From contig NC_088911.1 in the NCBI RefSeq assembly GCF_963576675.1, positions 77,839,256 through 77,903,255 on the forward strand: a stretch of DNA of 64,000 nt, written 5' to 3'. Made by a program: the position numbers and the translations under genes. Within the stretch, counting starts at the first letter, position 1; each line of letters opens with the position of its first letter. Below the pieces are notes generated by a model, which did not search any database, was not told the DNA's origin, and saw only the letters and a program-made list of their open reading frames with translations. Below are positions 33,501 through 45,690 of the stretch, in pieces. Source of the stretch: Euphorbia lathyris (taxonomy: Eukaryota; Streptophyta; Magnoliopsida; Malpighiales; Euphorbiaceae).

Positions 33501-35445
33501 TTCTTGTTGTCTCCAAAGCTTACACTTCCACCTCGTTTAAGCTCTAGTGTGATGAACTGAGTTTCATCACCTGTCATATGCCTTGAGTATGCGCTGTCTA
33601 TATACCATAGTTTTGACTTCTCCACGCATGTCAAGTTGACTTGCAGTTTAAACTATTCATTTTAGGTACCCAATTTCTTTTGGGTCCTTTCTTGTTAGTA
33701 TAAACAGGTGCAAAATCATATTTTAGCTTGTGACGACATACTTTTATGGTGTGGCCTGGCTTACCACAGAAATCACAAAAAGGTACCCTTTATGGGTTGA
33801 ACTGAGTATCGTCAGCATTATTGTGTTGGGCATGCCAACATACTTTTGTGGTATGCCCTTTTCTTCCGTAGAAGTCACATTGGACAGTCCGCTTGTTATG
33901 CCAACACACATCTTTTGTGTGTGCCCTTTTTCCACAACACTCACATTGAGTAACTTGCTTATGCTGACTAGTATTTGCGTACTCAGCATGGGTTTTATTT
34001 CTTTTTGAGCCCTTCTCTTGACTCTGTAACGTTGTGATATCCTTTCTAAGTTTCTTTGACTCAGATTGAACCTCCGTGACAAACTTATGTAAGATTTGCA
34101 TATTCGTATGCAAGTCAGAGTTGTCCTGGAGAAGATATCGAAGGTCACTCAGCTTGACCTCTTCAATCCCATCACAGCGCCTGCTGAGTGCCTTAATCTT
34201 TTTGTGACACTTCTTAGTTAGTGTATATAAGTCACTCAGGGCATTTACCATTTCGTTTCTAAGCAAAAGTAAGGATGTTACCTCATTGTTGTGATTCTCC
34301 TGGTCAGTTTCATCAGAGAGGTCAGCATGCTCAGATTGGGATTGGTCAGCTCCATCATCTGCCATAAAACATATGTTGGCTGTTTCATTTTGCTCAGCTT
34401 CAGATGCTGTTGACTCATCACTGTCACTCTATGTGGCTACCATAGCCTTTTTGCTTCCCTTCTTCTCTTTCTTGAGGTTGGGATAGCTTGACTTGATGTG
34501 CTCGGTTTGATGACACTCAAAACATGTGACAGATTTCGAGCTGTCCTTCTTGTACTTGTCACTTGACTCAGCTTTGTACTTATCATTTCTTCTAAATGAT
34601 CTTTTACCGTTTCTATCATTTCTCCTGAACAGCTTTTTCATCTTTCTGGTGAACATGGCCAGTTCCTCATCATCAGTTGACTCCGCTTCAGTTGAGTCAG
34701 CTTTCATGACAAGGGATTTCTGTTTCTTATCTTCTGATTTTTCTTTCTCTTTGGCTTCAAAGTTTTTCATAGAGATTTCATGGGTCAACAGGGATCCGAT
34801 CAGCTCATCATATTTGTAGGTAGTCAAGTCTTGGGCTTCTTCTACGTCTGTTTTCTTTGCTTGCCAGCTCTTGGGCAGACTTCTCAGAATTTTCTTCACC
34901 TGTTCTTCTTCAGTGAAGTTCTTTCCAAGCCTTTTTAGCTCATTTATAATGTTTGTGAACCTTGCGTTCATCTCTGAGATGTCTTCATTCTCCTTCATCT
35001 CAAACAGCTCGTAGAGTCTCATATGTTGATTGACTTTAGACTCCTTAACTTTGCTTGTGCCTTCATAGGTTACTTCGAGCTTCTTCCAAATCTCCTGTGC
35101 TGACTCACAACCTGAAATCTTATTGTATTCTGCAGCATCTAACGCACAGTGAAGCATGCTTATAGCCGAAGCATTATTTTTTAATTTTCTGAGGTCATCC
35201 TCCGTCCACTCAGCCTCACTTTTAACAATTTTCTCATCGTTAACAGTTTTGTATGGCACATGTGGACCTTGAACAATTGCAAGCCATGCACTCATGTTTG
35301 TGGCTTGTATAAAGTTCTTCATCCTATTCTTCCAGAAAGTATAGTTTGATCCAAAGAATAGGGGAGGTCTAGTGATTGATAATCCCTCAGGGAGTATCTG
35401 CGTTGTTTGGTTTCCAGGAAGGAAACGAGTGCTATTCTCACCCAT
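30521..35445 (-). pseudogene. gag-pol of element 3, interrupted
   Basis: Start MGENSTRFLP, terminal stop at 30521. Gag has a CFECHQT-type knuckle in which the usual Gly-His is altered (TEHIKSSYP), so this knuckle has lost its last Cys. Additional knuckles (CECCGKRAHTKDVCWH and relatives) lie near 33860-33960. Protease reads WYIDSAYSRHMT, with Tyr where siblings have Cys. Integrase, reverse transcriptase (YVDDIIFG) and RNase H follow. The last 527 codons (32104-30521), covering RT and RNase H, are open. Upstream, stops at 34429, 33790, 33167, about 33006 and 32561 break gag, protease and integrase. It cannot make a complete polyprotein. Confidence 0.9.
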
Positions 35446-35493
35446 TTTTAGGGATCAGCTCAAGATCGTTAAATCTTTGAGCAGTGAGCTTAG

Positions 35494-35505
35494 GCTCTGA
35501 TACCA
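35494..35505 (-). other. Primer binding site of element 3
   Basis: TGGTATCAGAGC on the minus strand, two bases from the 5' LTR, complementary to initiator tRNA-Met. Confidence 0.9.
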
Positions 35506-35507
35506 CT

Positions 35508-36916
35508 TGTTGGTCCCTGGTAATTAGTTCCAAGGGGGGGTTAGGAACTAATATAACTTTTTCGCGTTTTAATTAAACTGACTGGAAGTTATTTTGAGAG
35601 TTTATTAACTCAGCCTTTGGTCAGCTTGGTGAGATATATCACAGGACAATTTTAGTCAGATGTTGACCAAAGTTGTTTCCTTGAGAGTTAGGAATTGACA
35701 CTCTTGGAGGTCAGCTTCTAACTCAGCACCACTTACTTACTCAGGATCAGCTTAGGCAATTTATATGCTGAGTAAATAAAACAAACAACACATGCAGTTA
35801 TAAGAGAGAGTTTAGAAATTACTCAGTATCACTTATCCTGGTTCGGCCTCTCTGCCTACGTCCAGTCCCCAGAGTCCTCCGGGCTTTTTGAATCCAATAC
35901 TGAGCTCTTTAAAGGTAGAGCACAAACCAATTACAAGGCAGTTGAATATGCAAGAGTACCTTCCTCTATTCGTCTACTCAACTAGTACTAAGTGCTACAA
36001 CCCAGCACCTAGATTTCTCTACCACTGAAATGCTTACAACCAAGCACTCAGCTTTACACTCTCAATATTCCTATTAATCACAGACTTGTTCTTTTTGAAC
36101 TAAAGAACACTTTAGATGATTACAAATCAATCTAGCATTTACACATAGAATAGAAAAGTTGGTGTAAGATCCTTTTTGTATTTGAGTGCTTTTGAAACTT
36201 TCTCTCTTGTTTTTTTTTTCTTTCGATGCTTTAGTGGTGATCCAAGGTTCTTCATTGTCCTTTTATAGAAGGAAATTGCAGATTTGGATCCTTTGAATTG
36301 TTGCTACCGTTAACACCAAAACGGCTCTTTTGGGGAACAATTTCTGGATAGCTTCAGACTGCACCGCCATTCCCTTTCTCTGTTTTCTTCAGGCGTCAGG
36401 TTTGTCTTCTAGCGTCTAGTTTGTCTGTTTGCGTCAGTTGTCTGTTCCCAATAATCCAACGTCCCATGACTCTTGGAATTAGTCTTTTAGGTGTCTTCAA
36501 GGTTCCAATTATTGGTGCAGAAGATTGACAGACTTTGTCTTTTATTGAACGGATCCTTCATGCTGTCCTGACTGTTACTCAGCTCCGTTTGTTCTCTTCG
36601 AATGTTCAACGTTCATGCTGAGTTCCTTCTAGGTCAGCTCCGTTCAGTTTAATCACTTCCGAGGAAGTCTTCAACTTTTAGTCAGCTTCGTTTTGCTTCT
36701 GATTTTTACTCCACTCAGCTTCCATTCTGTCATGCTGAGTTCCGTTTTACTCAGCTTCGCTTGTTCTAACTTTTATCCTGTCTTTACTTTATATATTTTT
36801 GCACTCAAGATTTAACAAACATATTAGTACAATTAAATCAAAGCATCTAAATTTAATTGCCTCTTAATCATGGATGATTTTGTCAAATCAAAATCTTGTG
36901 GAAAGGTGTTTCAACA
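35508..36916 (-). repeat. 5' LTR of element 3
   Basis: It has family termini. The outer edge abuts GAGAG and the N-terminal piece of element 1's accessory ORF. It is nearly identical to 25177-26584. Confidence 0.92.
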
Positions 36917-37552
36917 GAGAGGGGTGTAGGTCAGCATGTGCCATATGAAGCACTGCTCAAAGTTGGAGGCAGATGAGGCTGAGTTGAGTTTGGGGAAGAT
37001 GAAGTTGGTCAATATGTAGAGTGCTATCTTCTGGTTTTTCCCCATACACGTGCTGGGTATTTCACCTTTATGATTCTTGGGTTTGCAGAACCCATTGATC
37101 TGGTCAAGCTTTTCCTTTGGTACCTTTTCTTTTGTTGTCCTAAACTCCATTCCTTCGTCTGGTAAGTTTAGCAGAGTAGCTAGATAGGCAGGGGTTATGG
37201 TGATTTTCTGTCCTTTGACCGTGTTCTCCAGATAGTCAGCATCTTCTTCATCAACAAACATGTTGGAATAGAACTCTCTGACCAGCCTAGGGTATGTTTT
37301 TCCGGTGAGTGAGAAGAGACCGGTCCATTTGTTCTTCTCGATCCAGTCACAGAACGGTTTCTCAGAAGTGATGAATCCTGGAGAGAACCATCTACATTTT
37401 AGAACCTCCAAGTTGTTGACCTTCTTATGGACCTTGATCATGTTCCTTTCTATTGGCTTTGATGAACCGGCGGGGTCAGCTTGAGTTGGTTTGCCAGAGG
37501 TTTGGCCAAGCTGAGTGGTGAAGTTAGGGATTTCGTTTTTGCCGGAAGCCAT
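36917..37552 (-). pseudogene. Accessory ORF of element 1, N-terminal piece
   Basis: Start MASGKNEIP, 212 open codons up to the point where element 3 is inserted. It contains the conserved globular segments (NNLEVLKCRWFSPGF, PFCDWIEKNKWTGLFSL, YLATLLNLPDEG, GEIPSTCMG, CFIWHMLTYTP) and is closest to element 2. The reading frame continues at 25171 on the far side of element 3. No stop is present in this piece. Confidence 0.85.
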
Positions 37553-38103
37553 TGTTACAGATGAAGGTTTTAAGGTTTAGGGAGAGAGATGGATTCGATT
37601 TCAGAAGATTTTAAGCGTAAAGAGTAGTGAGTGGGGATCCTTCCACTACTTATAGAGTCTTGAATCATTCCTAATTAATGAACTAGCCGTTTTCTTCTTG
37701 GGACTTTAATCGACAAAGATTCTGCCATTTATGACAGGTTCGGCGCATGGGTATTCATTATTACTTACGTTTTTCTAGGTATGATTTGTTACACGTGTCA
37801 TTGTTCATTGGTACAAGTGGGCTTTTACTCAGTTTGCCAGAATATGAATCGTTTATGATACTGAGTATTTAATTCTACGTAGATGGATTTTCTATCTCTT
37901 AGTAACTCAACATACGTTAATCACTCAGCATGTACATCTACTCAGCATAAGGTGATTACTCAATATGTTTATCTACTCAGCACAGAATATTTACTCAACA
38001 TTTGTATCCACTCAGCATAGACTATTAAGCTCAATGTGCAGTAGTTACTAGATTGATATCAGTCAGCATAACAATCACTCAACATTTATTCAAATATTTA
38101 GAA
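37553..38103 (-). promoter_or_regulatory. Inter-ORF region of element 1: TATA box and CTCAGCAT repeat cluster
   Basis: CTCTATAAGTAG (minus strand, 37646-37657) is about 98 nt before the accessory ORF start, followed by a CT-rich leader. The CTCAGCAT-like cluster spans about 37900-38080. Layout and spacing match elements 2 and 3. Confidence 0.6.
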
Positions 38104-41100
38104 TTATTGAAGAGGATTAGACATACCGATAGCTTCCCTTAGTATATTAAATTGCTCACGAGCCAAAGGCTTGGTGAAGATATCTGCAAGCTATTCATTT
38201 GTTGGCATATAGGTCAGCTTGATCTCACCCTTTAGTACGTGATCTCTGATGAAGTGATGCCTTATGCTGACATGCTTCATCCTGCTGTGTTGGATAGGAT
38301 TCTTGGATAGATCAATGGCACTCTTGTTGTCACATTTGATCTCTATTGTCTCAGTTCTTACTCCATAATCCTCAAGCTGTTGCTTTATCCATAGGACTTG
38401 AGCTACACAGCTTCCAGCAGCAACGTACTCAGCTTCAGTTGTAGACAGAGCAACTGATGACTGCTTCTTGCTGAACCAGGATACTAGACAGCTTCCAAGG
38501 AAATGACATCCTCCTGAAGTACTCTTACGTTCTAGCTTATCCCGTCCATAGTCAGCATCAGTGTATCCTATGAGTGTGAGGTCATTTAAAGTTGGATACC
38601 ACAAACCTGCATCAACTGAGCTCTGCAAATATCTAAAAATTCTTTTTACAGCAATTAAGTGAGATTTCCTTGGGTCAGCTTGATATCTTGCACAATAACA
38701 TACTGAGTACTGTATATCAGGTCTACTAGCAGTGAGATAAAGTAAGGAGCCTATCATACCTCGATAAAGTTTACTATCTATTAACTTACTTTTCTCATCT
38801 TTGCATAGGACAATATCAGTACCCATAGGGGTTGATATGGGCTTACAGTCTCCCATATCAAACTTCTTTAACATCTCCTTGGTGTACTTGGACTGACTAA
38901 TGAAGATGTCGTTCTTACCTTGCTTGATCTGAAGTCCAAGGAAGAAGCTGAGTTCCCCCATCATGGACATTTCGAACTCAGTCTGCATCTGTTTGCTAAA
39001 CTCTTGACACAAGGATTCGTTAGTAGCACCAAATATTATGTCATCTACATAGATTTGTGCAAGTAGGGTATGTTTGCCCTTTTTCTTAATGAACAAGGTT
39101 GTGTCAGCATTTCCTCTGACATAGTTCCTGGTCAGCAGGAAGTTGGTCAACCTCTCATACCAGGCTCTTGGAGCTTGTTTCAGACCATATAAGGCCTTCT
39201 TGAGTTTATAAACGTGGTTTGGGAATTTTGGGTCTTCAAAACCAGGAGGTTGATTGACATATATCTCTTCGTTTATAAAGCCATTAAGAAATGCACTTTT
39301 AACATCCATTTGATACAATTTGAAGTTCATGAAACTGGCATATGCACACAATATACGTATAGCTTCTAATCTAGCAACTGGTGCAAAGGTTTCACCATAA
39401 TCAATGCCCTTTTGCTGACTATAGCCTTGGGCTACAAGTCGAGCTTTGTTCCTAACAACATTTCCATGCTCATCTAGTTTGTTTTTAAAAACCCATTTAG
39501 TCCCTATGGACTTTTGATTTCTGGGCTTAGGTACTAAATCCCATACCTCATTTCTTGTGAATTGGTCAAGCTCTTCTTGTATAGCATTGATCCAATATTC
39601 ATCATGCTCAGAATCATCAAAGTTCTTCGGTTCATGTACTGATACAAAGGCAACGTTGCTGAGGAACTTCCTAAGCTGATCTCTTGTCATCAGCTTGTTG
39701 TCAGCAGCATCAAGAATGGACTTTTCTGAATGTCCTCTTGGAATTTTTATTTCCTTAGACAGTGTTGAGTCATTTGGAGCAGGTGTTTCTACAATCTCTG
39801 CAGGAACAGATTGGTCAGCAAAGGTAATTTCTGTTTCGTTTTTACCTTTGGTCAGCTCTTGTGCTGATGACTCAGCATGTCCATTCTGGTCAGCAGAAGC
39901 TGAGTTGGGTTCTTCCTCTGTGTGTTGAGTTATTTTTCCTGCAGGGTCAGTTTCATCAAAATCTACATGGACTGACTCTTCTACTACCTGAGTCCTTTTA
40001 TTATAAATTCTATATGCTTTACTGTTTGTTGAGTACCCCAGAAAGATCGCTTCGTCAGTTTTGGCATCAAACTTTGCCAGATTATCCTTAGTGTTGAGTA
40101 TAAACCATTTACACCCAAAGGCACGAAAATATCCAATATTGGGCTTTCGTCCTTTCCAAAGTTCATAAGGAGTTTTCTTTAATATAGGTCTTACCAAGGC
40201 CCTATTCAATATATAACATGCTGTATTGACAGCTTCTCCCCAAAAATACTTTGGAAGCCTATTTTCACTCAGCATTGTCCTAGAAATTTCTACTATTGTC
40301 CTATTCTTCCTTTCAACAACTCCATTCTGTTGAGGAGTTCTAAGGGCAGAGAAATTGTGGTCAATACCATTAGTTTCACAGAATTCATCAAACATTTGGT
40401 TTTTGAATTCTCCACCATTATCACTTCTAATGTGAACTACTCTTAGGTCTTTGTCATTTTCAAGCTTTTTGACTAATGTAGTAAACATCTCAAATGTTTC
40501 ATCTTTGCTACTCAGCAAGATGACCCAAGTATACCTAGAGAAATCATCTACAATAACTAAGGAAAATTTCTTACCTCTCATGCCGAGTGGCTGGATAGGT
40601 CCGAAAAGATCCAAATGTAGTAATTCCAATGGTCTTTTGGTTGAGACAATATTTTTGCTATGAAATGACTTTTTGGTTTGTTTACCTTGCTGACAAGCAT
40701 TACATAGTTGATCTTTTTCATATTTTAGTTTGGGTAATCCTTCAACTAGTTGCTTTCTAGCTAATTTGGCTAGGAGGTCCATGCTGACATGCCCAAGTCT
40801 CCTATGCCATAGCTAGGAGTTGTTCTCTTTAGACACTAAGCATATATTTTTTGAAAATTGTTTTTCCAAACTCAACATGTAAACATTTTCTACACGAGGG
40901 GCTGTTAAAATCAAATCATTTGTTTTTCCCTCGAGTATTTGACACTTAGTATCATCAAATATAACCTTTCTTCCACTCTTGCAAAGATGAGCTACACTTA
41001 GAAGATTATATTTGAGACCTTTAACTAAGGAGACTGACTCAATTTTAGGGTTACCTCCGATAGTTCCTGAGCCAACTATCTTACCCTTCTTGTTGTCTCC

Positions 41101-43037
41101 ACGCATGTCTAGCTTACACTACCTCCTCGTTTAAGCTCTAGTGTGATGAACTGAGTTTCATCACCTGTCATGTGTCTTGAGCACGCGCTGTCTATATACC
41201 AAAGTTTTGACTTCTCCACGCATGTCAAGCTGACCTTTCATTTTAAACTATTCGTTTTTAGGTACCCAATTCTTTATGCGTCCTTTCTTGTTAGTGTAAA
41301 CAGGTGCAAAGTCATATTTCAACTTGTGACGACATACTTTTATAGTGTGGCCAGGCTTACCACAGAAGTTATAAAAAGGTACCCTTTGAGGGTTGTACTG
41401 AGTATAGTCAGCATTGTTGTGTTAAGCATGCCAGCATGTTTTTGTGGGATGCCCTTTTCTTCCGCAGAAGTCACATTGGACAATCCGCTTGTTATGCCAA
41501 CACACATCTTTTGTGTGCCCCCTTTTTCCACAACACTCACATTGAGTGAATTTCTTATGCTGACTAGTACTTGCGTACTCAGCATGGGGTTTATTTCTAC
41601 ATGAGCCATTCACTTGACTCTGTAAGGTTGTGACATCCTTTCTAAGTTTCTTTGACTCAGATTGAACCTCCGTGACAAACTTATGCATGATTTGCATGTT
41701 GGTATGTAAATCTGAGTTGTCCTGGAGGAGATATCGAAGGTCACTCAGCTTGACCTCTTCAATCTCGTCACATCGCCTGCTGAGTGATTTTATTTTATTA
41801 TTGCATTTTTTAGTTAGCTTATGTAAATCACTCAGGGCATTTACCATCTCATTTCTAAATAAAAGTAAGGGTGTTACCTCATTGTTTTTTTCCTCCTGCT
41901 CAGAATCTCCAGAGAGATCAACTTGTTCAGATTGAGATTGGTCAGCTCCATCATCTGCCATGAAACATATGTTGGCTGTTTCATTTTGTTCAGTTTCAGA
42001 CGATGTTGACACATCACTATCACTCCACGTGGCCACCATTGCCTTTTTGCTTCCATTCCTATCTTTCTTTAGATTAGGACAACTTGACTTAATGTGCCCA
42101 GTTTGATGACATTCATAGCATGTGACAGTCTTGGAGCTGTCCTTTTTGTATCTGGTGTCACTGGACTCAGCTTTGTGTCTGTCTCCTCTCTTGTATGGTC
42201 GTTTGCTATTTCTGTCATTTCTTCTGAACAGCTTCTTCATTTTTCTAGTAAACATGGCCATTTCTTCATCATCAGTTGACTCAGCTTCAGTGGAGTCAGC
42301 TTTCATCACTAATGATTTCTGCTTCTTATCTTCGGTTTTCTCCTTAGCTTCAAAATTTTTCATGGAGATTTCATGGGTCAGCAAGGAACCGATCAACTCA
42401 TCATATTTGTATGTGGTCAGGTCATGAGCTTCCTCTACAGCTGTCTTCTTAGCTTGCCAGCTTTTGGGAAGACTTCGTAAGATCTTCTTCACTTGTTCTT
42501 CTTCAGTGAAATTCTTACCGAGTCTTTTAAGCTCATTTATTATGTTGGTGAACCTGGCATTCATTGCTGAGATGTCCTCATTGTCAGTCATCTCGAACAG
42601 CTCATACAATCGCATGTGTTGGTTCACTTTGGATTCCTTGACCTTGCTGGTGCCTTCATAAGTCACTTCCAGCTTCTTCCAGATCTCCTGTGCTGACTCC
42701 AACCTGAAATCTTATTGTATTTTGCAGCATCTAGAGCACAGTGAAGCATATTGATAGCCGAAGCATTATTTTGTAATTTTCTGAGGTCATCCTCCGTCCA
42801 CTCAGCTTCACTTTTAACAATTTTCTCATTGTTAACAGTTTTGTATGGCACATGTGGACCTTAAACAATTGCAAGCCATGCACTCATGTTAGTGGCTTGA
42901 ATAAAGTTCTTCATCCTATTTTTCCAGAATGTATAATTGGATCCAAAGAATAGGGGAGGCCTAGCTATTGATAGTCCCTCAGGGAGTATCTGTGTTGTTT
43001 GGTTCCCGGGAAGGAAACGAGTGCTATTCTCACCCAT
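38104..43037 (-). pseudogene. gag-pol of element 1, interrupted
   Basis: Start MGENSTRF at 43037, stop at 38104. Gag has the FWKNRMKNF segment, a CYECHQTGHIKSSC knuckle (about 42110) and further knuckles CECCGKRGHTKDVCWH and CDFCGRKGHPTKTCWH (about 41430-41540), separated by a predicted helical region. Protease has WYIDSACSRHMTGD. From 40782 to 38191, 863 codons are open and cover integrase ([20 protein letters not shown]), RT (YVDDIIFG) and RNase H ([18 protein letters not shown]). Damage: a stop near 42863, a one-base loss near 42700, stops near 41422 and 40813, a short sequence exchange near 41100, and a stop at 38191-38193 just before the end of RNase H. Confidence 0.9.
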
Positions 43038-43085
43038 TTTTCGGGATCAGCTCAAGATTGTTAGATCTTTGAGTAGTGAGCTTAG

Positions 43086-43097
43086 GCTCTGATACCA
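43086..43097 (-). other. Primer binding site of element 1
   Basis: TGGTATCAGAGC on the minus strand, two bases after the 5' LTR, complementary to initiator tRNA-Met. Confidence 0.9.
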
Positions 43098-43099
43098 CT

Positions 43100-43385
43100 T
43101 GTTGGTCCCTAGTAATTAGTTCCAAGGGGGGGATAGGAACTAATGTAACTTTTTCGCTTTTAATTATGCTGACTTAATGTTATTTTAACAGTTTGTTAAC
43201 TCAGCGTGTTGGTCAGCACGGTCGATTGATTAGTCAGACAGTTTTAGTTCTATGCTGACTAAGACTGCTTGACTTGAGAGTTGGGAATTGACTCTTGAGA
43301 GGCCAGCTTCCAACTCAGCACTCAGATTTAGTCAGTTTCAGTTTTAACAATTTATATGCTGAGTAAATATCACAAGCAACACATG

Positions 43386-43444
<59 letters not shown>

Positions 43445-44331
43445 AGAGAAAGAGTTTATAAGTTACTCAGCACGACTTATCCTGGTTCGGCCTCTCCGCC
43501 TACGTCCAGTCCCCAGTTCCTCCTGGGATTTTCAATCCAATACTGAGCTCTTTCAAGGTAGAGCACAAACCCTTTACAAGGCAGTGAGTATGCAAGAGTA
43601 CGTCCTCTTCTCTCTTGTATTTTTCTTCTTTTGTAATTCGGCTTATGTCCAATTGAAATCCTTGTCCATTTTATAGATGAATTCTGGAGATTAGACCGTT
43701 TGAATTTGGTGTGTCCGTTGATTCCAAAACGGCTCTTTTAGTAGACAGCTTCTGGTCAGCTTCAGTTTTGCAGGCCAATCCTGTCATCTGTTTTCTTCAG
43801 ATGTCAGCCTTGTCTTCTTCCTACAGACTTGTCTTTTGTGGCAGTTGTCTTTTACCAATAATCCATTGACCCATGTTTCTTGGAATTAGTCTTCTGTGTA
43901 TTATCGAGACTTCAATTATTGGTGCAGAAGATTGGCAGACTTTGTCCTTTAGTGAACGGATCCTTCATGCTATCCTGACTGTCACTCAGCTTCATTCGTT
44001 ATCTTCGAATGTTCAACTTCCATGCTGAGTTCCTTCTTAGTCAGTTCCGTTATGTTTATACAATTCTGAAGGAATCTTCTAATTTAGTCAGCTTCGTTCT
44101 GGCAGCTTTGAAGGGGACTTCTGAGACTGAGTTCTACTCCACTCAGCTTCTATTCTTTCATGCTGAGTTCTGTTCCACTCAGCTTGGCTTATGCCGACTT
44201 TTGTCCTGTCTAACTTTATAAATATATTTTTGCACTCAATATTGAACAAACACATTAGTACAATTAAATCAAAGCATTTAAATTTAATTGCCTCTTAATC
44301 ATGGATGATTTTGTGGAAATGTGTTTCAACA
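43100..44331 (-). repeat. 5' LTR of element 1, with an internal deletion
   Basis: It has family termini and an adjacent primer site; the outer flank AAAAC matches the left end. It is about 250 bp shorter than its partner. About 230 bp is missing at around 43608, between short CTCT repeats, and 15 bp is missing near 44315. A pure TA tract fills about 43388-43441. Confidence 0.9.
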
Positions 44332-44336
44332 AAAAC

Positions 44337-45368
44337 TACTTTTGTTCCAAGTTTCATGAGAAGTTGCAATGCAATAACGATTTCCAAATCAATATGTTTG
44401 TTAGGAAGTTTGATTGAATGTCAACCATTTAACGCTACAATTATGCAGGAGGTTATGAATGTGGATGTTTTAATTATTTAAAATATGTTAATATATAATT
44501 AAGCCTATTTTTAGGGGATGTAATGTTTCCTTGATATTTTTCATATTAGTTTTGGACTCTTTTGATATAATGAGGATGAAGAATATTAGATGATACAAAT
44601 GTATATCTTTACCAAAATCATGAGTTATGTGTAACTAAACCATTTAAGTATGATTTGAATTGAAAGAGTTTGATGGAGGTGTTTGGTTGCTTGTCTATTT
44701 CCTCTCACATATATAAATATATATTGATATATAAGTATGATTGTAGCCTACTAATTCAGTGGCAATGAGCTTAATTTACCCCATCATGGGTCTATTTTAC
44801 TGTTGATAAAATCAAAATGACCGATTGTTATCACTAAGAATTAAAATTGTTTAAAACTATATTTTCAATTAAACTATAAGTTTTGACTTTTCAAATCACC
44901 AATCTCTGAACTTTCTCTCTTTAAACAACTACTTTCTCTCTTTTAACTGAACAAGACCTAAATGACATCAAAAATCAAAATAAAAGGTTCAGAAATTAAT
45001 TTTTCTTAAAATATCATTTTCATCATCTTTATAATAAAATGTTTTATACTATTGGAATGGTCATTTTGATTAACATTAAAAAGGGTCATTATGTTAATAA
45101 AGTGGAAAGTTTAGACACTATACTGTTCAATTTTAAAGTTTATTCTAAGGCTATGGATATAATTTACCCACTAATTTATAGTTTATATTTAATTTGTTAT
45201 AGTTTGGAAATTAATTAATTATTTGTTGAATAATTAAATATCAATAGTTAGATTTTATGATGTTTTGTTGAGAAGGTTAGATTTTATGATTAACTAGTAA
45301 TTGTTTAATGTATTATAAATATAAATCTGTTATTTTTAATTAATTAAATCTTTTTAATTTTGATTTTT
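44337..45368. other. AT-rich intergenic DNA, no feature seen
   Basis: No ORF, RNA gene or terminal repeat was recognised between the composite retrotransposon and the RTE insertion. Confidence 0.5.
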
Positions 45369-45406
45369 TACTACGTTGACAACTCATAAAAAATGCTTCT
45401 AGAACA
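45369..45406. repeat. Left target duplication of the RTE insertion
   Basis: It begins TACTACGTTGACAACTCAT and ends TCTAGAACA. The partner copy is 45691-45728, with two mismatches in 38 bp. Confidence 0.88.
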
Positions 45407-45690
45407 TGTGAGACGTAGAGCGCTTGATGCGCCAGTTCGGATGACCGCAGAGTGGCAAAAGGATGTAGTGGTGAGGGGTAGGGGAAGACCTAAGCAAACT
45501 TTGAGGAGAGTGATCGAGAGTGATATGAGTTTACTGGGAATTGAGGAAAATATGGTAGTGGATAGGACGGAGTGGAGGGAGCGAATTTTTGTCGCTGACA
45601 CGACTTGATTTCACGGTTTTATATAATGGTTCATGTTAGCCGACCCCGAATCATTTCGGGACTAAGGCTTTGTTGTTGTTCTTGTTGTTG
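45407..45690 (+). mobile_element. 5'-truncated RTE-type LINE 3' end
   Basis: The fragment encodes the last part of an RTE-type reverse transcriptase protein: RGRGRPKQTLRRVI, SDMSLLGIEE and TEWRERIFVAD, then TGA at 45606-45608. The 3' region with GCCGACCCCGAATCATTTCGGG and a tail of GTT repeats follows, as in plant RTE elements. It is flanked by 38-bp direct repeats differing at two positions (45369-45406 and 45691-45728), the target duplication. The insertion is severely 5'-truncated (284 bp). Confidence 0.85.

Larger units (their letters stand above)
25177..36916 (-). mobile_element. Element 3: complete SIRE-type copia element nested in element 1
   Basis: The LTRs at 25177-26584 and 35508-36916 are flanked by GAGAG on both sides (25172-25176 and 36917-36921). 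It is a full 11.7 kb copy with primer site, gag-pol, inter-ORF region, accessory ORF and purine tract. Its LTRs differ from those of elements 1 and 2 and lack the TA microsatellite, so it is a distinct subfamily. By eye the two LTRs differ at only about 15 positions (about 1%), making it the youngest of the three. It is inserted in the accessory ORF of element 1. Confidence 0.93.
9787..44331 (-). mobile_element. Element 1: SIRE-type Ty1/copia retrotransposon carrying two nested relatives
   Basis: The outer LTRs are at 9787-11271 (3' LTR) and 43100-44331 (5' LTR). Both outer flanks carry AAAAC (9782-9786 and 44332-44336), proving they belong to one insertion. Elements 2 and 3 interrupt it. Without them its own sequence is about 11.6 kb: gag-pol, inter-ORF region, accessory ORF, purine tract, LTRs. 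The RT and RNase H character ([27 protein letters not shown]), tRNA-iMet primer site, LTRs above 1.2 kb and an extra ORF after pol fit the SIRE/Maximus lineage. By eye its LTRs differ at roughly 2% of positions plus indels. Confidence 0.93.
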
